Assembly: GCF_019145235.1 (NCBI RefSeq)
Contig: NZ_JAHSTV010000003.1
Coordinates: 248,001 to 312,000 of the forward strand
Direction: 5' to 3'
Source: Pseudomonas farris
GTDB taxonomy: Bacteria; Pseudomonadota; Gammaproteobacteria; Pseudomonadales; Pseudomonadaceae
DNA length: 64,000 bases
Shown: positions 39,718 to 47,636 of the stretch, one piece after another
Position numbering within the stretch: position 1 is the first letter of the stretch
Layout of the letters: every line of letters starts with the position of its first letter
Notes under the pieces: generated by a model
Databases searched by the model: none
Told to the model about the DNA's origin: nothing
Seen by the model: the letters and a program-made list of their open reading frames with translations, nothing else
Position numbers and translations under genes: made by a program

Positions 39718-39781
39718 ATCGCGGGCAAGCCCGCTCCCACAGGATATGCGCCAACCCTGTGGGAGCGGGCTTGCCCGCGAT
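39718..39781. repeat. REP pair (inverted, subtype C)
   Basis: The arms at 39718-39741 and 39757-39781 (ATCGCGGGCAAGCCCGCTCC and inverse) have a short spacer of 15 bp. It lies between the SPOR protein gene and hslV. Confidence 0.93.
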
Positions 39782-39811
39782 GAACGATGACGCGGCTACC
39801 CTGTCGGGAAA

Positions 39812-40519
39812 TCAGCGACTCTGACGTTGTTGTAACAACAGGTTGCTGAAACCGCTGCCAGCCAGTTGTTTCTGAGCGGTGGTCAGCTGTTCGCGGTTGC
39901 TGAACGGGCCGACCAGAACCCGATACCAGGTCTCGTCCTTCACAGTGCCGGATTCAACCGCCACGGCCTGACCCAACAGAATGATCTGCGCACGCACCTT
40001 GTCGGCATCGGCTTCCTTGCGGAACGAACCGGCCTGCAGGAAGAACTTGGTCACCGGCGCAGCTTTCGCCACGGGTGGCGCTGGCGGCGGGGTGATGCCG
40101 GCCAATGCCGCTTGAGCCCGGGCCGTGTCGATCTTCGCCGCTTCCGCTGGCGTCACCGGCGTGGTCGGGATGGCCGGCACTTGTGGCGTCGGCAGGGTTT
40201 TCTCCGGCACCGCGTCCGGCGGCACGATGACTTCCGATTCCGGCAGCAAGGTGTAGAAGTCGTACTTCGGCTTCACCGGTTGCGTCGGGCTCGGCGGAGT
40301 CTTGTTGGCCTCGGCGATCTTGCTGGCTTTCTGCTGCTCGATCTTCTCGCGCTTGACGGTATCGCTGCCCTTGCCCGGCTCCAGCTTCATCAGGAATACA
40401 ATGAACGCGCCGACCGTCAGGCCAATGGCCATCCACAGCCAGCCCGGGATCGGTTGCTTTGCAGGAGCTTGGTAACGGCTGGCGCCACGCTTGGGTGCAG
40501 GTTTTTTCTTGGCAGCCAA
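39812..40519 (-). CDS. SPOR-domain membrane protein (FtsN-like)
   Basis: The 235-residue protein has a short basic cytoplasmic start (MAAKKKPAPKRGASRY), one helix (WLWMAIGLTVGAFIVFLM, near residues 28-45), a Pro/Thr-rich linker and a C-terminal SPOR domain (FFLQAGSFRKEADADKVRAQ to the end). SPOR domains bind denuded peptidoglycan at the division septum. The layout is that of FtsN, and position after argS matches the Pseudomonas cell-division SPOR gene. It begins 1 bp after the argS stop. Confidence 0.88.
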   Translation of the reverse strand: MAAKKKPAPKRGASRYQAPAKQPIPGWLWMAIGLTVGAFIVFLMKLEPGKGSDTVKREKIEQQKASKIAEANKTPPSPTQPVKPKYDFYTLLPESEVIVPPDAVPEKTLPTPQVPAIPTTPVTPAEAAKIDTARAQAALAGITPPPAPPVAKAAPVTKFFLQAGSFRKEADADKVRAQIILLGQAVAVESGTVKDETWYRVLVGPFSNREQLTTAQKQLAGSGFSNLLLQQRQSR

Positions 40520-40520
40520 C

Positions 40521-42257
40521 TTACATACGCTCCAGAGTTTCCAGACCCAAGAGTTCCAGGCCTTGCTTGAGAGTGCGACCGGTCAGCGCGGCGAGGCGCA
40601 GGCGGCTCTGCATTTGCGCCGGGGTGTCGGCGCCGAGGATCGGGCAGTTCTCATAGAAGCTGGAGAACAGGCCGGCGACATCGTACAGGTAGGTGCAGAG
40701 GATGTGCGGCGTGCCTTTGTCGGACACGTTATTCAGGATTTCACCGAACTGCGCCAGTTTCGCCGCCAGTTCATGTTCGTGGGCGGCTTCGAGGACTATC
40801 TGCCCTTCGACTTCGCTGAAGTCTTTGCCGAGCTTGCGGAACACACCGGCCACGCGGGTGTAGGCGTACAGCAGGTATGGCGCGGTGTTGCCTTCGAAGT
40901 TCAGCATCAGGTCGAAGTTGAAGCTGTAGTCGCTGGTGCGGTGCTTGGACAGGTCGGCGTATTTCACGGCGCCGATGCCCACGACCTTGGCGATGTTGCG
41001 CAACTCGTCTTCGGCAAGCGTCGGGTTCTTCTCCTTCACCAGGGTGTAGGCGCGTTCCTGGGCTTCGGTCAGCAAGTCAATCAGCTTCACGGTGCCGCCG
41101 TCACGGGTCTTGAACGGACGGCCGTCGGCGCCGTTCATGGTGCCGAAGCCCATGTGTTCCATTTCCATCGGATGGGTCACGAAGCCGGCCAGGCGCGCGA
41201 CCTGGAACACTTGCTGGAAGTGCAGGGCCTGACGCTGGTCGACGAAGTACAGCGCACGATCGGCCTTCAGCACGCCGCTGCGGTAGCGTACAGCCGCCAG
41301 GTCGGTGGTGGCGTAGAGGTAGCCGCCGTCGGCCTTGACGATGATCACCGGCAGCGGGTCGCCGTCGGCGTTTTTGAATTCGTCGAGGAACACGCACTGG
41401 GCGCCGTTGCTTTCGACCAGCAGGCCGGCGGCCTTGAGGTCGTTGACCACGTTGATCAGGTCGTCGTTATAGGCGCTTTCACCCATTACGTCGGCCATGG
41501 TCAGTTTGACGTTCAGCAGTTCGTAGATTTTCTGGCAGTGCGACAGCGAGATGTCTTTGAACTTGGTCCACAGCGCCAGGCAGTCCGGGTCGCCGGCTTG
41601 CAGCTTGACCACCAGGCCACGGGCGCGGTCGGCGAATTCTTCGGATTCATCGAAGCGTTGCTTGGCGGCGCGGTAGAAGTTTTCCAGGTCCGACAGCTCA
41701 TCGCTGGTGATCGGGTTTTCCTGCAGATAAGCCATCAGCATGCCGAACTGGGTGCCCCAGTCGCCAACGTGGTTCTGGCGGATCACTTCGTCGCCGAGGA
41801 ATTCCAGAACCCGGGCCACGCCGTCGCCGATGATGGTCGAACGCAAATGGCCGACGTGCATTTCTTTGGCCAGGTTCGGGGCCGACAGGTCTACCACGGT
41901 GCGCTGCACCGGGCCGGCCTTGCGCACGCCGATGTGGTCGTCGGCCAGCGCGGCGTCCAGACGGGTCGCCAGGGCTTGAGTGTTCTGGAAGAAGTTCAGG
42001 AAGCCAGGGCCGGCGATTTCAGCTTTGGAGACGTTCTCGTCAGCCGGCAGCGCGGCGATGATTTTCTCGGCCAGGTCACGGGGTTTCATGCCCGCAGGCT
42101 TGGCCAGCATCATGGCGATGTTGCTGGCGAAGTCGCCGTTTTTCTTGTCACGGGAGTTTTCCACCTGGATCGCCGGCGACAGGCCTTCAGGCAACACACC
42201 TTCGTTGACGAGTTGGGTGATGGCTTGTTGGATCAGCTGGCGAATGGTGTCTTTCAT
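40521..42257 (-). CDS. argS: Arginyl-tRNA synthetase
   Basis: The 578-residue class I synthetase charges tRNA-Arg. The HIGH motif is HVGH in [18 protein letters not shown] (near residue 130). The Add-1 N-terminal domain ([13 protein letters not shown]) and the C-terminal anticodon-binding domain ([19 protein letters not shown]) are present. I chose ATG 42257 (MKDTIRQ), since the seven codons upstream are not conserved in the family. The SPOR gene follows at 1 bp. Confidence 0.97.
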   Translation of the reverse strand: MKDTIRQLIQQAITQLVNEGVLPEGLSPAIQVENSRDKKNGDFASNIAMMLAKPAGMKPRDLAEKIIAALPADENVSKAEIAGPGFLNFFQNTQALATRLDAALADDHIGVRKAGPVQRTVVDLSAPNLAKEMHVGHLRSTIIGDGVARVLEFLGDEVIRQNHVGDWGTQFGMLMAYLQENPITSDELSDLENFYRAAKQRFDESEEFADRARGLVVKLQAGDPDCLALWTKFKDISLSHCQKIYELLNVKLTMADVMGESAYNDDLINVVNDLKAAGLLVESNGAQCVFLDEFKNADGDPLPVIIVKADGGYLYATTDLAAVRYRSGVLKADRALYFVDQRQALHFQQVFQVARLAGFVTHPMEMEHMGFGTMNGADGRPFKTRDGGTVKLIDLLTEAQERAYTLVKEKNPTLAEDELRNIAKVVGIGAVKYADLSKHRTSDYSFNFDLMLNFEGNTAPYLLYAYTRVAGVFRKLGKDFSEVEGQIVLEAAHEHELAAKLAQFGEILNNVSDKGTPHILCTYLYDVAGLFSSFYENCPILGADTPAQMQSRLRLAALTGRTLKQGLELLGLETLERM

Positions 42258-42390
42258 GGTGTTCTCTGTCGACCGCAAACGCGGCGGCGCTTCGATGCGC
42301 TAGTGGAAAAACTGGGTATTATCCGTGGCGAAGACGGGCTTGCCAACTATAGCGGGCAGGTTATGGATATGTGGTGACAATTCGGCCGCT

Positions 42391-42482
42391 ATCGCGGGCA
42401 AGCCCGCTCCCACAGGGTAAGTGGTAGGACGTAGAGCATGTGAACAACGCAGATCCCTGTGGGAGCCGGGCTTGCCCGCGAT
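42391..42482. repeat. REP pair (inverted, subtype C) with one inserted base
   Basis: The left arm is at 42391-42414; the right arm at 42457-42482 reads GGGAGCCGGGCTTGCCCGCG, one C longer than the standard core. It lies between argS and priA. Confidence 0.9.
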
Positions 42483-42495
42483 AGCGATCTTGAAT

Positions 42496-44715
42496 TCAAT
42501 ACAAATCGACCGGATCGACATCCAGCGACCAGCGCACCGCCCGCCCACTCGGCATCTGCTCCAAAACCAGCAACCAACTGCTCAGCAATCGATGCAGCGG
42601 TGCCCGGGCCGTCGCTTGCAGCAACAACTGTGCACGATATCGCCCGGCTCGGCGCTCCATCGGCGCCGGCACTGGCCCCAGCAACTCGATACCGGTCAGA
42701 TTCTGCTCGGCCAGCAAACGCTCGGCCTCGCTGCACGCCTCATCAAGGAAGCCTTCGGCTTGCCCCGGTTTATGTGCTTCGGCCCGCAGCAGCGCGAGAT
42801 GCGCAAACGGCGGAAGCCCTGCGGAGCGGCGTTCGCTCAACGCCTGTTCGGCAAAGGCGAAATAGCCTTGCTCAGTCAGTTGCACCAGCAGTGGATGGTC
42901 TGCCAAATGCGTCTGGATGATCACTTTGCCCGGCTCTTCGGCCCGCCCCGCGCGCCCGGCGACCTGGACGATCAGCTGCGCCATGCGTTCGCTGGCGCGG
43001 AAGTCGCCGGAGAACAGTCCGCCGTCGGCATCCAGAATCGACACCAGCGTTACCCGAGGAAAGTGGTGACCTTTGGCAAGCATTTGTGTGCCGACCAGAA
43101 TGCATGGCTGGCCTTTCTGGATGGTGGCGAACAGTTGATTCATCGCGTCTTTGCGTGAAGTGCTGTCGCGGTCGACCCGCAGCACCGGCACGTCCGGAAA
43201 CAGAATCCCCAAGCGTTCTTCGGCGCGCTCGGTACCGGCGCCCACGGGCCGCAAATCGACCTTGCCGCACTTCGGGCAATGCCGAGGCACGCGTTCGACG
43301 TAGCCACAGTGGTGGCAACGCAGTTCGCCAGAGCGCTGGTGCACGGTCATTCGCGCGTCGCAGCGCTGGCATTCAGACATCCAGCCGCAGTCGTGGCAGA
43401 GCAGCGTCGGGGCGAACCCTCGTCGGTTGAGGAACACCAGCACCTGCTGGCCGGCGGCCAGGGTCTGACCGATGGCTTGCTGCATCGGCCCGGAAATGCC
43501 GCTGTCCAGCGGGCGACTTTTCACGTCCAGACGCAGGAAACGCGGCTGCTTGGCGCCACCGGCCCGCTCATTCAGGCGTAAGAGGCCGTAACGACCTGTG
43601 TAGGCATTTTGCAGGCTTTCTAGCGAAGGGGTGGCGGATCCGAGGACAATCGGGATGTTTTCCTGCCGGGCGCGGACCAGTGCCAGATCGCGGGCGTGGT
43701 AACGAAGACCTTCCTGCTGTTTATAAGAGCCGTCGTGTTCTTCATCGATGATGATCAGGCCCGGGTTCTTCATCGGCGTGAACAGTGCCGAACGGGTACC
43801 GATAATAATGTCGGCCTCGCCATCCCGCGCCGCCAGCCAGGCTTCCAGGCGTTCGCGGTCATTGACTGCGGAGTGGATCAGCGCGATGCGCGCATTGAAG
43901 CGCTGCTCGAAGCGCGCCAGGGTTTGCGGGCCGAGGTTGATCTCCGGGATCAGCACCAGAGCTTGCTTGCCAGCTTCGAGGGTTTCGCGGATCAGCTGCA
44001 AATAGACTTCGGTCTTGCCGCTGCCGGTAACGCCGGCCAGCAGGAACGCGTGATAACTGTCGAATCCGGCGCGAATCGCTTCATAAGCGGCGCGCTGCTC
44101 AGGGTTAAGCGGCAGTTCCGGTTGCGCCAGCCAGTGTTCGTGGCGCACACCGGGCGCGTGCTTGCGGATTTCGACTTGCACCAGATCCTTGGCCAGCAAC
44201 AGATCGAGGCTGTCCTTGCTCAGCATCAATTTGCTCAGCAGCTGATGAGCGACGCCGTGTGGATGCTGGGCCAAGGTCGCCAGGGCTTCGCGCTGTCGCG
44301 GTGCGCGGGCGATGCGCGGGTCTTCAAGGCTGGCGCCGGGCGCGGCGGACCAGAAGCGTTCCTGGCGTGCTTCGGCCAGTTCACCTTGTCGCAACAGTAC
44401 CGGCAGAGCCCAGCTCAAGGTGTCGCCGAGGCTGTGCTGGTAATACTGGGAAGTCCACAGGCACAGTTTGAACAGCGCTGGCGGCAGCGGCGGCGTGGCG
44501 TCGAGCAGCGCCAGAGCCGGTTTGAGTTTTTCCGGCGGTACTTCGCTGGTGTCGGTGACCTCTACCAGAATCCCGATCATCTCTCGCCGACCGAAAGGCA
44601 CCCGCAAGCGCATACCCGGGTGCAACTGGGCGCGCAGGACTCCGGCCGGGGCGCGGTAATCGAACAGGCGGCGCAGGGGCGAAGGCAGGGCGAGGCGCAA
44701 AATGGCGTTGGGCAC
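42496..44715 (-). CDS. priA: Primosomal protein N' (replication restart helicase)
   Basis: The 739-residue 3'-5' helicase reloads replication forks. Walker A is LAGVTGSGKTEVYLQ (near residue 218), Walker B is IIIDEEHDGSYKQ, and the zinc-binding cysteine cluster runs from CHDCGWMSECQRC to RCHHCGYVERVPRHC and PKCG. An N-terminal DNA-binding domain precedes these. It is divergent from rpmE. Confidence 0.97.
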   Translation of the reverse strand: MPNAILRLALPSPLRRLFDYRAPAGVLRAQLHPGMRLRVPFGRREMIGILVEVTDTSEVPPEKLKPALALLDATPPLPPALFKLCLWTSQYYQHSLGDTLSWALPVLLRQGELAEARQERFWSAAPGASLEDPRIARAPRQREALATLAQHPHGVAHQLLSKLMLSKDSLDLLLAKDLVQVEIRKHAPGVRHEHWLAQPELPLNPEQRAAYEAIRAGFDSYHAFLLAGVTGSGKTEVYLQLIRETLEAGKQALVLIPEINLGPQTLARFEQRFNARIALIHSAVNDRERLEAWLAARDGEADIIIGTRSALFTPMKNPGLIIIDEEHDGSYKQQEGLRYHARDLALVRARQENIPIVLGSATPSLESLQNAYTGRYGLLRLNERAGGAKQPRFLRLDVKSRPLDSGISGPMQQAIGQTLAAGQQVLVFLNRRGFAPTLLCHDCGWMSECQRCDARMTVHQRSGELRCHHCGYVERVPRHCPKCGKVDLRPVGAGTERAEERLGILFPDVPVLRVDRDSTSRKDAMNQLFATIQKGQPCILVGTQMLAKGHHFPRVTLVSILDADGGLFSGDFRASERMAQLIVQVAGRAGRAEEPGKVIIQTHLADHPLLVQLTEQGYFAFAEQALSERRSAGLPPFAHLALLRAEAHKPGQAEGFLDEACSEAERLLAEQNLTGIELLGPVPAPMERRAGRYRAQLLLQATARAPLHRLLSSWLLVLEQMPSGRAVRWSLDVDPVDLY

Positions 44716-44787
44716 GCGATTGTTTTCTCGATGAGAGGGCGATGAAGAAGGCCGGGAGCCTAGCAGACGACTGGTTTAAGCGACAGC

Positions 44788-44815
44788 TTGCGTGATTGCA
44801 AAGGTCTGGTAGAAT
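44788..44815 (+). promoter_or_regulatory. Sigma-70 promoter of rpmE
   Basis: TTGCGT (44788-44793), 16 bases, TAGAAT (44810-44815). Transcription would start near 44822, giving a leader of about 64 nt that carries the hairpin described at 44830-44866. Confidence 0.65.
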
Positions 44816-44829
44816 CCGCGGCCTAATTA

Positions 44830-44866
44830 CGTGCGGTATTCAACAATGGTGTTGAGTGGCGGCACG
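44830..44866 (+). promoter_or_regulatory. Structured leader of rpmE
   Basis: Outer arms CGTGC (44830-44834) and GCACG (44862-44866) enclose a perfect inner hairpin TCAACA-ATGG-TGTTGA (44840-44855). It lies in the 5' UTR, with GAGG and the ATG following at 44874-44888. L31 leader structures that bind the ribosomal protein are known in gammaproteobacteria, and this may be one. No database match was possible. Confidence 0.5.
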
Positions 44867-44885
44867 CTAGCCTGAGGAATACATC

Positions 44886-45116
44886 ATGAAAGCCGATATC
44901 CATCCAACATACGAAATCACCGCAGTTACCTGCAGCTGTGGCAACAAGTTCGAAACTCGTTCGAACCTGGCCAAGCCTCTGGCGATCGACGTATGCAACG
45001 AATGCCACCCGTTCTACACCGGTAAGCAGAAGACTCTGGATACTGGCGGTCGTGTACAGCGCTTCGCAGACCGTTTCGGCGCTTTCGGCAAGAAAGCTCC
45101 AGCTGCTGCAGAGTAA
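44886..45116 (+). CDS. rpmE: 50S ribosomal protein L31 (zinc-binding form)
   Basis: The 76-residue ribosomal protein is of the C+ type, which binds zinc through TCSCGNKF and DVCNECHPF (four cysteines). The family end block [19 protein letters not shown] is present. The gene follows its own promoter and leader hairpin, suggesting autoregulation. Confidence 0.97.
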   Translation: MKADIHPTYEITAVTCSCGNKFETRSNLAKPLAIDVCNECHPFYTGKQKTLDTGGRVQRFADRFGAFGKKAPAAAE

Positions 45117-45130
45117 GGTTGAAGGGCCCG

Positions 45131-45931
45131 ATGGGCTTTTCCTTGCTGATGAAAAAGGCGTCCCTCGCGGGCGCCTTTTTTGTGTCCGCGATTTGGCTTT
45201 CCGCTGCCCAGGCCTTCTGCCCGGCGCCGAGCGGGCTGACGTCGACCGCGGTGCAGCGGGTGGTGGATGGCGACACCTTGCGTCTGCGCGATGGCCGCAG
45301 CGTGCGCATGATCGGTTTGAATACGCCGGAGTTGGGCAAGCAGGGGCGTTCAGACGAGCCTTTCGCCGTGGCCGCGCGCAAACGCCTTGAAGCACTGGTG
45401 GCCGCCAGCGACGGGCAGGTCGGTTTGCTGCCGGGTAAAGAAAGCAAGGACCATTACGGCCGGACTCTGGCCCATGTCTATGGCGTCGATGGTGCCAACC
45501 TCGAAGCGCAGATGCTCGCCGAGGGGCTCGGCTTTCAGGTGGCGGTGGCACCGAATGTCGATTTGGTCGCCTGTCAGCAAGCCGCGGAACGCAGTGCTCG
45601 TCGGGCCGGTCTCGGGCTGTGGCGACAATCACCTGTACTGAAAGCGGAGCAGATCAGCGCGTCCGGTTTCGCCATGCTCAGCGGTCGTGTGAGCAAGGTT
45701 CAGCGCAATCGCGGCGGGGTTTGGATCGAGTTACAGGATTCGGTTGTATTGCGGGTTGCACCCAATATGCTGGACCAATTCGATGTCGCATCGCTTGAAA
45801 AGCTCAAAGGCAGGCAAATCGAGGCTCGTGGCTGGGTGGTGGATCGTTCGCGCCGTGGTGGGTTGAAACCGGGGCAGGCGCGCTGGCTTCTGCCGCTGAC
45901 CGATCCGTCGATGTTGCTGGTAGCGCCGTAA
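45131..45931 (+). CDS. Thermonuclease (SNase) family protein, secreted
   Basis: The protein (266 residues from ATG 45131) has a signal peptide (KKASLAGAFFVSAIWLSAAQA) followed by a staphylococcal-nuclease fold: VQRVVDGDTLRLRDG, VRMIGLNTPELGKQG and, later, KESKDHYGRTLAHVYG, which carry the calcium and phosphate-contact residues of the family. A C-terminal extension (AMLSGRVSKVQRNRGGVWIE onward) adds an OB-like segment. Start choice is uncertain: ATG 45149 begins right at the signal peptide, while 45131 has GAAGG five bases ahead. It lies 14 bp after rpmE. Confidence 0.85.
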   Translation: MGFSLLMKKASLAGAFFVSAIWLSAAQAFCPAPSGLTSTAVQRVVDGDTLRLRDGRSVRMIGLNTPELGKQGRSDEPFAVAARKRLEALVAASDGQVGLLPGKESKDHYGRTLAHVYGVDGANLEAQMLAEGLGFQVAVAPNVDLVACQQAAERSARRAGLGLWRQSPVLKAEQISASGFAMLSGRVSKVQRNRGGVWIELQDSVVLRVAPNMLDQFDVASLEKLKGRQIEARGWVVDRSRRGGLKPGQARWLLPLTDPSMLLVAP

Positions 45932-46114
45932 GAAAAAGTTGTAGACATTTTTTCTATCGATTGTGAACAGTCTATCCCTTGTTTTCCGTGGCTCTTGGCC
46001 CAAAGTCGTAGGGCCGGGCGCTTGACAGGGGTGACTGGTCAGTCTTGTGAGGACTTTGCGAGGCGAGTATCCTCGGCGGTCCGTCTGTCCAACAGTAAAA
46101 AGCGGAACGCCCCT

Positions 46115-47383
46115 ATGTCTGATCTGAAAACTGCCGCTCTCGAATATCACGCCCATCCCCGTCCAGGGAAGCTGAGTGTCGAGCTCACCAAGGCCACCGC
46201 TACCGCCCGCGATCTGTCGCTGGCCTACAGCCCCGGCGTAGCCGAACCAGTACGCGAAATCGCCCGCGATCCTGAACTGGCCTACAAATACACCGGCAAG
46301 GGCAACCTGGTTGCAGTCATTTCCGATGGCACCGCGATTCTCGGCCTGGGTAACCTTGGCCCATTGGCTTCCAAGCCGGTTATGGAAGGTAAGGGCGTGC
46401 TGTTCAAGCGCTTTGCCGGCATCGACGTATTCGACATCGAAGTCGACTCCGAAAGCCCGCAAGCCTTCATCGACACCGTCAAGCGTATCTCCATTACCTT
46501 CGGTGGCATCAACCTGGAAGACATCAAGGCACCTGAGTGCTTTGAGATCGAACGCGCTCTGATCGAGCAGTGCGATATTCCGGTATTCCACGATGACCAG
46601 CACGGCACCGCGATCGTTACTGCGGCCGGCATGATCAACGCCTTGGAAATCGCTGGCAAAACCCTGGCTGACGCCAAAATCGTCTGCCTGGGCGCCGGTG
46701 CGGCCGCCATCTCCTGCATGAAATTGCTGGTGAGCATGGGCGCCAACATCGAAAACATCTACATGGTTGACCGTACCGGTGTGATCCACTCCGGCCGTGA
46801 CGACCTGAACCAGTACAAGGCTGTGTTCGCTCACGCGACCGAGAAGCGCACCCTGGCTGACGCGCTGGAAGGCGCTGACGTGTTCGTTGGCCTGTCCGGT
46901 CCGAACCTGCTGAGCGCTGAAGGCCTGAAATCCATGGCGGCCAACCCGATCGTGTTCGCGTGCTCGAACCCGGATCCGGAAATCTCCCCGGAACTGGCTC
47001 ACGCCACCCGTAACGACGTGATCATGGCCACCGGCCGTTCGGACTACCCGAACCAGGTCAACAACGTACTGGGCTTCCCGTTTATCTTCCGTGGTGCCCT
47101 GGACGTTCGCGCCAAGCGCATCAACGAAGAAATGAAAGTGGCTGCCGCCAACGCCCTGCGTGAACTGGCCAAGCTGCCAGTGCCTCAGGAAGTGTGCGAC
47201 GCCTACGGCGGCATCAAGCTGGAATTCGGTCGTGAGTACATCATTCCGAAACCAATGGATGCCCGTCTGATCACCCTGATCTCCGATGCCGTGGCCAAGG
47301 CTGCGATCGAGACCGGTGTGGCGACCCTGCCGTATCCGAAGAACTACCCGCTGAAAAGCGTGGATGACGTGTTCAACGGCTAA
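46115..47383 (+). CDS. maeB: Malic enzyme (NADP-type)
   Basis: The 422-residue enzyme decarboxylates malate to pyruvate. Family motifs are present: [15 protein letters not shown] near residue 40, [15 protein letters not shown] near 160 and the nucleotide-binding [16 protein letters not shown] near 190. It lacks the phosphotransacetylase-like C-terminal domain that long MaeB enzymes have (about 760 residues). I chose ATG 46115 with no strong Shine-Dalgarno; the frame is open back to 45995, but that part is not malic-enzyme-like. A terminator follows. Confidence 0.93.
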   Translation: MSDLKTAALEYHAHPRPGKLSVELTKATATARDLSLAYSPGVAEPVREIARDPELAYKYTGKGNLVAVISDGTAILGLGNLGPLASKPVMEGKGVLFKRFAGIDVFDIEVDSESPQAFIDTVKRISITFGGINLEDIKAPECFEIERALIEQCDIPVFHDDQHGTAIVTAAGMINALEIAGKTLADAKIVCLGAGAAAISCMKLLVSMGANIENIYMVDRTGVIHSGRDDLNQYKAVFAHATEKRTLADALEGADVFVGLSGPNLLSAEGLKSMAANPIVFACSNPDPEISPELAHATRNDVIMATGRSDYPNQVNNVLGFPFIFRGALDVRAKRINEEMKVAAANALRELAKLPVPQEVCDAYGGIKLEFGREYIIPKPMDARLITLISDAVAKAAIETGVATLPYPKNYPLKSVDDVFNG

Positions 47384-47403
47384 GCCGTTGTAACGCTTCA
47401 ACC

Positions 47404-47436
47404 AAAAGCCCCGGCTCTCGCGAGTCGGGGCTTTTT
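47404..47436 (+). terminator. Rho-independent terminator of maeB
   Basis: AAAAGCCCCGGCTC then GAGTCGGGGCTTTTTA forms a strong hairpin with a T-tract, 20 bases after the maeB stop. Confidence 0.92.
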
Positions 47437-47472
47437 ATTGTCTGCGGTTTTTGTGGTGTCTTTGAGGGCCTC

Positions 47473-47530
47473 TTCGCGAGCAAGCCCGCTCCCACAGGGG
47501 TATGCATTCCAATGTGGGCTTGCTCGCGAA
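47473..47530. repeat. REP pair (subtype T), right arm with a 6 bp deletion
   Basis: The left arm (47473-47496) is standard. The right arm (47513-47530) reads TGTGGGCTTGCTCGCGAA: compared with TGTGGGAGCGGGCTTGCTCG the six bases AGCGGG are missing, which fits slippage between the two GGG runs. Confidence 0.9.
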
Positions 47531-47584
47531 GGCGGCCTGACAGGCAACCCTGGTTTCAGTCGGTGCACAAATTCCAGGCGCAAC

Positions 47585-47620
47585 AAAAAGCCCCGTCTTC
47601 TAGAGAAGAACGGGGCTTTT
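47585..47620. terminator. Bidirectional terminator between maeB and ponA
   Basis: AAAAAGCCCCGTCTTCTAG is followed by AGAAGAACGGGGCTTTT, a stem with A-run before and T-run after. On the minus strand it ends the ponA transcript 16 bases after its stop. Confidence 0.88.
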
Positions 47621-47636
47621 GCGTTGCGCTACGGGA

